This document shows, in pieces, positions 1 through 6,475 of a stretch of DNA of 8,060 nt. The DNA is from Pseudomonadota bacterium. Lineage in GTDB: Bacteria > Pseudomonadota > Alphaproteobacteria > Caulobacterales > Caulobacteraceae. The stretch is from contig JAEZHG010000130.1 of the NCBI GenBank assembly GCA_023436945.1, positions 1-8,060 of the forward strand. The letters run 5' to 3'. The notes under the pieces are model-generated. The model searched no databases and had not been told where the DNA came from. It was given only the letters and a program-made list of their open reading frames with translations. Position 1 is the stretch's first letter. Every line of letters starts with the position of its first letter. A program made the translations under genes and the position numbers.

Positions 1-1
1 G

Positions 2-1810
2 GCCAAGGAAGACGTCAAGATCCAGCTCGAGAACCAGACCCTGGCCTCGGTGACGATCCAGAACTACTTCCGCCTTTATGAGAAGCTCTCCGGTATGACC
101 GGTACGGCGGCCACCGAGGCTCAGGAATTCCTCGACATCTATTCGATGGGTGTCCTCGAAGTGCCGACCAACCGTCCGATCCAGCGCAAGGATTACGACG
201 ACGAGGTCTATCGTACCTTCAAGGAAAAGAACGAAGCCATCGTCAAGCAGATCGCGGACTGCCACGTCCGTGGCCAGCCGATCCTTGTCGGTACGGTGTC
301 GATCGAAAAGTCCGAAGAGCTGTCGGAGCTGCTCAAGACCTATGAGTACAAGGTCGAGACCAGCCGCACTCTGAAGCCTGAGTATGAAGGCCGCGAGAAG
401 GAAGCCCAGAAGGTCGGTGATGAAGCCTACAACATCACCTATGCAACCGGTCGCGGCATCCCGCACAACGTCCTGAACGCGCGCCAGCACGAGCAGGAAG
501 CCTTCATCGTTGCCGAAGCCGGTCTGCCGGGCGCAGTGACCATCGCCACCAACATGGCCGGTCGCGGTACCGACATTCAGGTCGGTGGTAACCTCGAAAT
601 GCGCATGGAGCGCTGGCGTCTGGAACAGCGCAACCTCGCCATCGAAGTGACCGAAGAGCAGATCGCTGCCAAGGAAGCCGAGTTCAAGGCCGAGATCGCA
701 GTTGCCAAGCAGAAGGGTCTGGCCGCTGGCGGTCTGTTCGTTCTGGGCACCGAGCGCCACGAAAGCCGCCGTATCGATAACCAGCTGCGCGGCCGTACCG
801 GCCGTCAGGGTGACCCGGGCACGTCGAAATTCTACCTGTCGTGCGAAGACGACCTGCTGCGCATCTTTGCCGGTGACCGTCTGGACGCCATCATGAAGTC
901 GTTCGGCGTGGCCGAGGGCGAGGCCATCAGCCACCCGTGGCTGAACCGCGCCGTCGAGACCGCCCAGAAGCGCGTCGAAGCCCGCAACTACGACATGCGT
1001 AAGAACGTACTGAAGTACGACGACGTCGTGAACGAGCAGCGCAAGGCGATCTTCGAACAGCGTCAGGAGTTCATGGACGCCGAGGACCTGTCCGAACTGG
1101 TCACCGACTTCCGTCAGGACGTGATCACCGATCTGGTCGATCGCTATATGCCGCCGAAGGCCTATGCCGAGCAGTGGGACATCAACGGCCTCGACGAGAA
1201 GGTCCGTCATACCCTCGGCCTCGAACTGCCGCTGCATGACTGGGCCGCCGAGGAAGGCGTGTCGAACGAAGAGATCGAAGAGCGTCTGAACGAAGCCGCC
1301 AACGCCCGCGCTGCAGAGCGTCTGGAGTTGATCGGTCTGGAACAGACCCGCGGTCTCGAAAAGCAGTTCATGCTGCAGATGATCGACATGAAGTGGCGCG
1401 AGCATCTGGTCCATCTGGACCACCTGCGCGGCGTTATCGGTCTGCGTGGCTATGGCCAGCGTGACCCGCTGAACGAATACAAGACCGAGGCTTTCAACCT
1501 GTTTGAAAACCTGCTGCATGACCTGCGTCACGATGTGACCCGCTGGCTCATGACGGTCGAGTTCCGCTTCCAGCCGCCGCCGGCAATGGAAATGCCCGAG
1601 TTCCAGGAAATCCACCTGAATCCGGGCACCGGCGAGAACCAGATGGACAACCCCGCCGCCCAGAACCCCGAGGGTATGCTTCAGGGCGACGACCGCTCCA
1701 AGCTGCCAGTCGAGGCTCTGCCGGAAGGCTGGGAACGCACCAACCGCAACGGCGACTGCCCCTGTGGCTCGGGCCGCAAGTTCAAACACTGCCACGGTAG
1801 TCTTATTTAA
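2..1810 (+). CDS. secA: Preprotein translocase ATPase SecA, C-terminal part (5' end outside window)
   Basis: SecA is the cytosolic ATPase that drives unfolded preproteins through the SecYEG channel. The reading frame is open from base 2 to a TAA at 1808-1810 (602 residues). Against E. coli SecA the N-terminal roughly 350 residues (NBD1 and most of the preprotein-binding domain) lie left of the window. Visible in order are the MTGTA segment with VPTNRP, the NBD2 motif MAGRGTDI (554-577), the arginine-finger motif [13 protein letters not shown] (782-820), the helical scaffold/wing region ([15 protein letters not shown], about 1388-1432), and a linker ending in the zinc-binding tail [14 protein letters not shown] (1757-1798), which also contacts SecB. 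A start at GTG 50 would be an artefact, because the frame and the homology continue upstream of it. NBD2 carries about 38 extra residues (338-451) relative to E. coli. Arginine is mostly CGT/CGC, as expected of a highly expressed gene. The identification is secure. Confidence 0.98.
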   Translation, partial: AKEDVKIQLENQTLASVTIQNYFRLYEKLSGMTGTAATEAQEFLDIYSMGVLEVPTNRPIQRKDYDDEVYRTFKEKNEAIVKQIADCHVRGQPILVGTVSIEKSEELSELLKTYEYKVETSRTLKPEYEGREKEAQKVGDEAYNITYATGRGIPHNVLNARQHEQEAFIVAEAGLPGAVTIATNMAGRGTDIQVGGNLEMRMERWRLEQRNLAIEVTEEQIAAKEAEFKAEIAVAKQKGLAAGGLFVLGTERHESRRIDNQLRGRTGRQGDPGTSKFYLSCEDDLLRIFAGDRLDAIMKSFGVAEGEAISHPWLNRAVETAQKRVEARNYDMRKNVLKYDDVVNEQRKAIFEQRQEFMDAEDLSELVTDFRQDVITDLVDRYMPPKAYAEQWDINGLDEKVRHTLGLELPLHDWAAEEGVSNEEIEERLNEAANARAAERLELIGLEQTRGLEKQFMLQMIDMKWREHLVHLDHLRGVIGLRGYGQRDPLNEYKTEAFNLFENLLHDLRHDVTRWLMTVEFRFQPPPAMEMPEFQEIHLNPGTGENQMDNPAAQNPEGMLQGDDRSKLPVEALPEGWERTNRNGDCPCGSGRKFKHCHGSLI

Positions 1811-1881
1811 GTGATGGCGTGCGAAGCCCGCCGCCGCTAACGCTCGCCTCGCGGAGGCTCGCTGCTTGAGCGTCAGATCAC
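1811..1881. repeat. Palindrome-rich intergenic element, REP-like candidate
   Basis: Directly after the secA stop lie three nested pairs of complementary arms. They are GTGAT (1811-1815) with ATCAC (1877-1881), ACGCTC (1840-1845) with GAGCGT (1868-1873), and GCCTC (1846-1850) with GAGGC (1854-1858) around a 3-base loop. The arms are perfect but the regions between them are not, so it would fold as a branched or bulged hairpin. No reading frame of interest crosses it. It resembles extragenic palindromic repeats, but only one copy is in the window, so the repeat status is inference. It could simply be 3' UTR structure of the secA mRNA. Confidence 0.35.
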
Positions 1882-1891
1882 TAAAAGTTTG

Positions 1892-1925
1892 AGGGGTGAG
1901 GCTTCGGCTTCACCCCTTTTCTTTT
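1892..1925 (+). terminator. Rho-independent terminator of secA
   Basis: An 11-bp stem pairs 1892-1902 with 1907-1917. All pairs are Watson-Crick except one G-U (1900/1909). It closes on a stable C(UUCG)G tetraloop (1903-1906). The tail TTTTCTTTT follows, overlapping the stem's last T (1917-1925). This is a textbook intrinsic terminator for the rightward secA transcript. The next gene starts only 21 bases past the T tract. Confidence 0.93.
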
Positions 1926-1949
1926 GGGCGAACTTAAGAACGCGATATG
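1924..1949 (+). promoter_or_regulatory. Possible sigma-73-type promoter for the kynureninase-like gene
   Basis: TTGGGCG (1924-1930) and GCGATATG (1942-1949) are 11 bases apart. Compared with the Caulobacter housekeeping consensus TTGaCgS-N10-14-GCtANAWC, the second box agrees at 6 of 8 positions. The first box lies in the terminator's T tract. If real, transcription would begin near 1955-1959 and the mRNA would be leaderless or nearly so from the ATG at 1959. It is a weak match, proposed because there is almost no other room for a promoter after the terminator. Confidence 0.3.
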
Positions 1950-3113
1950 GTGGCGACCATGTTGAAGCACCGTTTTGAACGCGCCCTGTCGCTCGCCCCC
2001 GAACGCCTTCATTTTGCGGCGCACAGCCATCATCTGTGGCCCGATGTGACCTTTGACGCTCAGGTGCGGGCGTGGGCCGAGGCCAACAAATTTGCCGACC
2101 GCAAATGGGATCTGATCTTCAGCGAGGTCATACCCGAGGCCCAAAACCATGTGGCGCGGCAACTGGGGCTGTCGTCTGCCGACAGCGTGATTTTCAGCTC
2201 CAACACCCATGACTTGCTGCTGCGCATTATCTCGGCGGTCGAGAAGGCTCCGGTGCGTATCCTGACCACCGACGGCGAGTTCCATTCCTTCCGTCGTCAG
2301 AGCCAGCGCTGGGAGGAGACGGGCGAGGTTGTCCTGACCACTGTGCCGCTGGATCCGTTCGATAGTTTCGAGGAGCGTTTTCTGAGTGCGGCACAGGCGG
2401 GCGGACATGATCTGATCTTCGTCAGTCAGGTCTTCTTCCGCACCGGACGTCTGGCCGGAAATCTGGAGCCATTGGCAGCCCTGTCCAAACCGGAAGGTCC
2501 GTGGGTGGTCATCGACGGCTATCACGGCTTCATGTCGGTGCCGACAGACCTGTCCACCATTCACGACAGGGTTTTCTACATCGCGGGCGGGTACAAATAC
2601 GCCATGGCGGGTGAAGGGGCCTGTTTCCTGCATGCGCCCGCTGGATTTGGCGCGCGGCCTGTCATCACCGGATGGTTTGCCGAGTTTGGCGATCTGGAAG
2701 GACCAAAGGGCGGTGTCGGTTACCGCACCGATGGCGGACGTTTCTGGGGCGCGACCTTTGATGTCAGCGCCCTGTACCGCTTCAACGCCGTGCAGCAAAT
2801 GCTGCAGGATGAGGGCCAAACGGTCGCTGATCTGAATGCCCATTCCCTAGCATTGCAGAAGCGTTTTCAGGCCGCGTTAATAGACAGCGACAGTGCGCTG
2901 GCCAAGGCCGAGTGGCTGAACCCTGTCGAGGATGGACAGCCCCATTCGCGTTTCCTCGCGCTGCGCCATCCTGAGGCGGGGCGACTGAAAGAGGCGCTGC
3001 TGGACAAGGGCATTGTCACCGATGTTCGTGACGATGTGATCCGCTTTGGTTTTGGCCCCTATCAGGATGATGCCGATGTGCAGCGCCTGATCGAGACCTG
3101 TCTGGCGCTCTAG
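1947..3113 (+). CDS. Kynureninase-like PLP-dependent enzyme (class V aminotransferase fold)
   Basis: This 388-residue cytosolic protein belongs to fold-type I, class V PLP enzymes. The predicted Schiff-base lysine is K217 in GGYKYAMAGEG (codon 2595-2597), which matches the GYKYLNGGPG segment of kynureninases. D190 and H193 in IDGYH copy the D-x-x-H spacing of kynureninase DLAH, where the Asp contacts the PLP ring nitrogen. FSSNTHDLLLRIISA (about 83-97) corresponds to the cofactor phosphate-binding region. The N-terminal kynureninase motif around GNSLG is replaced by HFAAHSHHLWPD (22-33), so the substrate may not be kynurenine. No other tryptophan-catabolism gene is in the window. Two starts are possible, ATG 1947 and ATG 1959 (M5); neither has a clear Shine-Dalgarno site. 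The protein reads more naturally from M5 (MLKHRF). The stop overlaps the stop of the convergent neighbour by 4 bases. The fold is secure and the reaction unknown. Confidence 0.88.
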   Translation: MVATMLKHRFERALSLAPERLHFAAHSHHLWPDVTFDAQVRAWAEANKFADRKWDLIFSEVIPEAQNHVARQLGLSSADSVIFSSNTHDLLLRIISAVEKAPVRILTTDGEFHSFRRQSQRWEETGEVVLTTVPLDPFDSFEERFLSAAQAGGHDLIFVSQVFFRTGRLAGNLEPLAALSKPEGPWVVIDGYHGFMSVPTDLSTIHDRVFYIAGGYKYAMAGEGACFLHAPAGFGARPVITGWFAEFGDLEGPKGGVGYRTDGGRFWGATFDVSALYRFNAVQQMLQDEGQTVADLNAHSLALQKRFQAALIDSDSALAKAEWLNPVEDGQPHSRFLALRHPEAGRLKEALLDKGIVTDVRDDVIRFGFGPYQDDADVQRLIETCLAL

Positions 3114-4132
3114 TAGAACAGGCTCTCGGCGTCCTTCTTGGCCTCGGGCGGTGCGGTCGGCGCTGTTTTGCGGGGCGGACGCGACTGCGGTGCGGCCTGG
3201 CTTGGGGCGGTCTCGCGGCGCGGGGCTTCTCTTTGCTCTGGGTCTACGGGTGCAGCGCGACGCTCGCGGTCGGGCGGATAGATGGCATCCCCCGGCAGGA
3301 TCGGCGGCGGCACAAAGGCACGGCGCGGCGGGATAGTCTCGCCTTCGATCCCTCCCATATCGCTGGAGCCACGATCCTCGTCTTCGTCCTCATAGGAACG
3401 CTGGTCGAAGGTTTGCGGATAGGGATAGAGATTGCGCTCCTCGTCCTCATCGTAGGACGAGCCTTGGTCGTGGGTGTCGTCGCGATAGAGCTCGCTGTCT
3501 TCGAAGCCGATGCGATCGATGCCCAGAATGCTGCGGGCGCGGGCCTGTGATTGCGGGTTGTCGCAGATGCACAGCGACAAGGCTCCGGTCGGATCGCGCC
3601 AGACCAGCAACGGCCAGCGGCCATCCGATCCCGTCAGTTCCGACATACGTTTGGCAAAGCCGTTGGCGCGCGACAGAGCCTCCTGACGCGCAGAATCGCG
3701 GCGCACGGATGGCAGGCCAGCACCTGTCCAAAGCTCGGCACCGCGCTCGAACCAGTCACTCAGCAGCCTGTAATCGGGGCGCAGCCACAGCTGGGCAATG
3801 GTCGCCTCTTCGGCATGGTCGGCATGGCGCGTCGGGATCATGATGGCGCGCACCTCGCGGCCCATCATATCAAGGCGGCGGGCGTCTTCACCCAGCCAGC
3901 TTTCGACCATGGGCAGTTCGCGCGGGCCGATCACATAGACCGGACGCTCGCCGTCGTTCAACGCCACATAGGGCGCATCTTCGATCAGGGCGACGAACTC
4001 TTCATCCGCGCTCAGTTGGACGGGCTGATAGCGGGCATCGAAATACCACCACGCCGCAATGATCGCTCCGGCGAGGAACAGCCCGATGCCGATACCGGCG
4101 GCCAGTGCGGCCATTGTACGTTTAGACAGCAA
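3110..4132 (-). CDS. Membrane-anchored protein with a DsbC-like, CXXC-less domain and an acidic/proline-rich tail
   Basis: I recognise no named family. Residues 7-30 form one hydrophobic helix after KR, which predicts a signal anchor with the rest in the periplasm. Residues about 60-205 follow the order of the DsbC/DsbG thioredoxin fold. A strand (VYVIGP, 65-70) sits where CXXC would follow but RELPM stands instead. A helix comes next, then MGREVRAIMIPTR (90-102) resembling DsbC LGITVRYLAFPR, then EEATIAQLWLRPD (108-120) resembling the segment ending in IWC. GRWPLLVWRDPTG (171-183) matches the cis-proline loop. The only cysteines are C188 and C190. Residues 219-256 are very acidic and 268-330 rich in Pro, Arg and Ala, probably disordered. 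The coordinates use a TTG start overlapping the upstream hydrolase by 11 bases; ATG 4114-4112 (M7) would start 7 bases after its stop. Neither start has a strong ribosome site. Last gene of the zur unit. The fold assignment is inference. Confidence 0.8.
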   Translation of the reverse strand: MLSKRTMAALAAGIGIGLFLAGAIIAAWWYFDARYQPVQLSADEEFVALIEDAPYVALNDGERPVYVIGPRELPMVESWLGEDARRLDMMGREVRAIMIPTRHADHAEEATIAQLWLRPDYRLLSDWFERGAELWTGAGLPSVRRDSARQEALSRANGFAKRMSELTGSDGRWPLLVWRDPTGALSLCICDNPQSQARARSILGIDRIGFEDSELYRDDTHDQGSSYDEDEERNLYPYPQTFDQRSYEDEDEDRGSSDMGGIEGETIPPRRAFVPPPILPGDAIYPPDRERRAAPVDPEQREAPRRETAPSQAAPQSRPPRKTAPTAPPEAKKDAESLFY

Positions 4133-5009
4133 GGTCGTAGAGCGCGTCTCTGGTTTGCTCCATGTGGGTCATCGGAAACAGATGCCCACCCCCCACAACA
4201 GTATCGACAGTCACATTCGACGGGACGAGGCCTGAAGCAACAGCACTGAGGCTGCCCTTCTCGGCCTTCAGGATGCGGATATCGCCCTTATAGCGGCGCA
4301 TGGCCCGCCACGGGTTGTGAGCTTGGGAGGCGTAGTTTGAAGCCTCCCACTCCGGCGTGCAGGCCAGAGCCACGCCGCCTTCGACATCCACCAGACCCGA
4401 AGCCACATAGTCGGCCAGAGCCGCGTCGGGCCAGCCTTTGAAAGCTCCCCTGCCCCGCCACGAGTTCAGCGCCTGTTCGCGGCTGTCAAACAGGGCGCGG
4501 CGGCGCAGTGTTGATTTCACAATCGGCACGCTGGACGGGATGCGGTTAAAGCCGGGAACATTGAACAGGGCCACAGTCAGGCGGCCCCAGATCACCGGAT
4601 CGAGCAGCAGCAAGCGTGACACGCGCTCTGGCACCTCGGCAGCGGCCAACAGGCTGCTGACACCGCCGATGGAATGTCCCGCCAAGGCGACAGGTGGCCC
4701 TTCAATGGATTTTAGCAGCGAGACCATGTCGTCGCGGTGATCCTGCCATCCACGGCGGATATTGGTCGTCAGGGGCAGTTGCGTCTGACCGTGCCCGCGC
4801 AGGTCCGGTGCCCAGATACGCAGCGCGCCGGAAAGCGGCTGTAGCAGACGGCGATAGGTATAGGCGTTGAAACCGTTGGCGTGGACGAACACCAGATCGA
4901 CAGGGCGCGACGCATCGCCGAACTCGAGAACCGACATGGTGCCGGAGCCCCAGCGGTTACTGATCTCGACCTGAAGCCGGCGCGGTTCCTGTAGCGCCAC
5001 GGAATCCAT
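4122..5009 (-). CDS. Alpha/beta-hydrolase fold protein
   Basis: This 295-residue protein has no signal peptide and is predicted cytosolic. It shows a full alpha/beta-hydrolase pattern: oxyanion-hole segment FVHANGFNAYTYR (41-53), APDLRGHGQT (67-76), nucleophile elbow GHSIGG with S113, and the late catalytic histidine H276 in GGGHLFPM. The acid is less certain; E250 (LKAEKG, after the expected strand 7) and D137 (LLLDP, end of strand 6) are the candidates. Residues about 145-240 between the core strands form a helical cap. The fold covers esterases, lipases, C-C hydrolases and others, and the substrate cannot be read from the sequence. The ATG (5009-5007) shares its A with the TGA of zur (TGATG), which points to translational coupling. 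The 3' end overlaps, or lies 7 bases from, the next gene. The family is secure and the reaction unknown. Confidence 0.92.
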   Translation of the reverse strand: MDSVALQEPRRLQVEISNRWGSGTMSVLEFGDASRPVDLVFVHANGFNAYTYRRLLQPLSGALRIWAPDLRGHGQTQLPLTTNIRRGWQDHRDDMVSLLKSIEGPPVALAGHSIGGVSSLLAAAEVPERVSRLLLLDPVIWGRLTVALFNVPGFNRIPSSVPIVKSTLRRRALFDSREQALNSWRGRGAFKGWPDAALADYVASGLVDVEGGVALACTPEWEASNYASQAHNPWRAMRRYKGDIRILKAEKGSLSAVASGLVPSNVTVDTVVGGGHLFPMTHMEQTRDALYDLAV

Positions 5010-5506
5010 CAGTCTTTCACCTGACAGGTGGCACAGCGACCATGGCCCTCGATCGTCGTACGCTCGATGGCATAGCCGACAGTCTTGGCCGCGGCGGCAA
5101 TGCCCAACTCGCTGGCGGGGATAGCGACTTCGGCGGTCGAGCCGCAGCAGTCACAGATCAGGAAGGCGGCTGCGTGTGCGCCGACATCATCGGCATGGGC
5201 GCTACAAGCCACATAGGCGCTGATCGACGAGATGCGGTGCACCACGCCTTTGCGTTCCAGAAATTCAAGGGCGCGATAGACCGTCGGGGGCTTGGCGGCC
5301 TGACCATCAAGGCCATAGCGGGCAATCAGGTCATAGGCCTTTACCGGCTCTCCCGCTTCCAGCAGCAGTTCCAGCACGCGACGGCGCGGCGCGGTCATGC
5401 GCTCGCCATCGGCCACGCAGGACGCCTCTATCGACGCCAGTGCGCGATGGATTTCTGCTTCATCAGGTCCGTGACCCGAGTGTTCATGTTGACAGGCGGC
5501 TCCCAT
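5009..5506 (-). CDS. zur: Zinc uptake regulator Zur (Fur family repressor)
   Basis: Zur is a dimeric cytosolic repressor that, with zinc bound, shuts off zinc uptake genes. The 165 residues carry the winged-helix segment with AKPPTVYRALEFLERKG (71-87), the same core as in E. coli Zur. All metal ligands can be placed. The structural site is C118, C121, C158 and C161, each exactly 15 positions after the E. coli cysteines C103/C106/C143/C146. The regulatory site is H90, C101, H111 and E126, matching E. coli H77/C88/H96/E111 with a two-residue insertion before H111. The end EGHGRCATC is typical of Zur rather than Fur. The N-terminus CQHEHSGHG (5-13) is Cys/His-rich and may bind metal. ATG 5506-5504 gives this start; no strong ribosome site precedes it. 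I found no convincing Zur operator in the 163 bases shared with the divergent sapC gene. First gene of a three-gene unit. Confidence 0.95.
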   Translation of the reverse strand: MGAACQHEHSGHGPDEAEIHRALASIEASCVADGERMTAPRRRVLELLLEAGEPVKAYDLIARYGLDGQAAKPPTVYRALEFLERKGVVHRISSISAYVACSAHADDVGAHAAAFLICDCCGSTAEVAIPASELGIAAAAKTVGYAIERTTIEGHGRCATCQVKD

Positions 5507-5606
5507 ATCCCACAGCTAAGGGTTCGCACGTCGCTGCGCAACCGTGAGGGGCGGTAACTCCATTGAAGTTTGTCTTGGCAAATCGGAGTTCATTGATCCA
5601 TCGTGT

Positions 5607-5635
5607 TTGCCGCTGGCCTTTCATTGGGCTAGAAG
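5607..5635 (+). promoter_or_regulatory. Sigma-73-type promoter of the SapC-family gene
   Basis: TTGCCGC (5607-5613), a 14-base spacer and GCTAGAAG (5628-5635) fit the Caulobacter housekeeping consensus TTGaCgS-N10-14-GCtANAWC at 6 of 7 and 7 of 8 positions. Transcription would start near 5641, leaving a leader of roughly 28 bases before ATG 5670. This supports 5670 over the in-frame GTG at 5544, which lies upstream of the promoter. The rest of the 5507-5669 gap shows no clear promoter for zur on the other strand. Confidence 0.55.
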
Positions 5636-5669
5636 ACGCCTCCTTTCTGTCCAGAACCTCAGAAGTTTG

Positions 5670-6452
5670 ATGACCGACACCACTGCACAAAACGCCGGCG
5701 GCCTCACCGGTAACGTTCTCTTCTATTCCCAGCCGGAACCGCTGTCGGTCGAGGCTCACGGCAAGCTGGGTGTCACCACCGTAGACAAGCCCTACGCCTT
5801 CATCGGCCAGACCAACATCGTGCCGCTGACCGTGACCGAGTTCGCTCCGGCCGCTCTGTCCTATCCGGTCATCTTCGTCGGTGAACAAAAGCAGCCGGTC
5901 GTGGCCATGGGTCTGACTGCCGATGCAAACCTGTTCGTCACCGACGGCGACTTCCGTCCGGACGCCTACATCCCGGCCTATGCCCGTCGCTATCCGTTCG
6001 TCTTTGCCAACGACGACAGCCAGCAGCGCATGATCCTGTGCATCGACCGCGCTGCACCGTACTTCGTCGAAGGCGGCGAGACCCCGCTGTTCGAAGGCAA
6101 TGAGCCGAGCGCCTACGTCAAGAACGCGATGGAGTTCTGCAACAACTTCGAGCAGGAGCGCATCCGCACCGAGCAGTTCGTGCAACTGCTGACCGATCTG
6201 GACCTGTTCGAAGTGAAGGAAGCCACCTTCACCCCGCGCAATCCGGACGGCACCGCGGGCCCGACCCAGAAGCTGGCCGAGTACTTCGCCGTTTCGGAAG
6301 ACAAGCTGAAGGGCCTGTCGAACGAGAAGCTGGCCGAACTGCGCGACAACGGCGCTCTGGGCCAGATCTATGCGCACCTCGTGTCGCTGGGTGGCTGGGA
6401 TCGTCTGATCGCCATGGCCATCAGCCGTCAGGTGGCTGCTGCCAACGCCTGA
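5670..6452 (+). CDS. SapC family protein
   Basis: This 260-residue protein has no signal peptide or membrane helix. It fits the SapC family (Pfam PF07277), named for a gene of the Campylobacter fetus S-layer export locus but widespread in proteobacteria with no settled biochemical role. Family landmarks are VPLTVTEFAPAALSYPVIF (51-69), YARRYPFVF (104-112), LCIDRAAP (123-130), the G-E-T-P-L-F segment (136-141), and the C-terminal block KLKGLSNEKLAELRDNGALG (212-231) followed by IYAHLVSLGGWDRL (233-246). ATG 5670 is chosen because the conserved region begins soon after it and a good promoter lies just upstream. A modest AGAAG (5661-5665) may serve as ribosome site. Every arginine codon I checked is CGT or CGC, as in secA, which suggests strong expression. 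No type I secretion genes or S-layer gene adjoin it. A terminator follows, so it is probably monocistronic. Confidence 0.9.
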   Translation: MTDTTAQNAGGLTGNVLFYSQPEPLSVEAHGKLGVTTVDKPYAFIGQTNIVPLTVTEFAPAALSYPVIFVGEQKQPVVAMGLTADANLFVTDGDFRPDAYIPAYARRYPFVFANDDSQQRMILCIDRAAPYFVEGGETPLFEGNEPSAYVKNAMEFCNNFEQERIRTEQFVQLLTDLDLFEVKEATFTPRNPDGTAGPTQKLAEYFAVSEDKLKGLSNEKLAELRDNGALGQIYAHLVSLGGWDRLIAMAISRQVAAANA

Positions 6453-6468
6453 TCGGTCGATAACCGAT
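6452..6468 (+). other. Small hairpin at the sapC stop codon
   Basis: A perfect 6-bp inverted repeat, ATCGGT (6452-6457) and ACCGAT (6463-6468) with a 5-base loop, begins on the last base of the TGA stop and precedes the main terminator stem by 7 bases. It has no T tract. It may act as an accessory 3' structure or be chance. Confidence 0.45.
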
Positions 6469-6475
6469 AGGAAAG

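Noticed and set aside
1881..2843. A 320-codon open frame on the minus strand opposite the PLP enzyme
   Set aside because: It is antisense to a gene with a clear family match, its translation matches nothing I recognise, and it would begin deep inside that gene. Long antisense frames are common in GC-rich DNA.
3440..3461. Perfect 8-bp inverted repeat CTCGTCCT/AGGACGAG with a 6-base loop
   Set aside because: It lies within the repetitive Asp/Glu-coding stretch of the membrane protein, where such complementarity arises from codon repetition. No T tract follows on either strand.
5544..5669. A 42-residue N-terminal extension of the SapC-family gene from GTG 5544
   Set aside because: The candidate promoter at 5607-5635 lies inside it, the family similarity starts after ATG 5670, and the extra residues look like translated intergenic DNA.
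5507..5669. Search for a Zur operator in the zur/sapC divergent region
   Set aside because: No AT-rich palindrome of the expected kind is visible. The CGCA/TGCG arms around 5525-5539 are too short and GC-rich to call.
5484..6377. A 297-codon minus-strand frame across sapC and the zur promoter region
   Set aside because: It is antisense to the well-supported SapC-family gene, has a composition typical of a shadow frame, and would run into the zur start.
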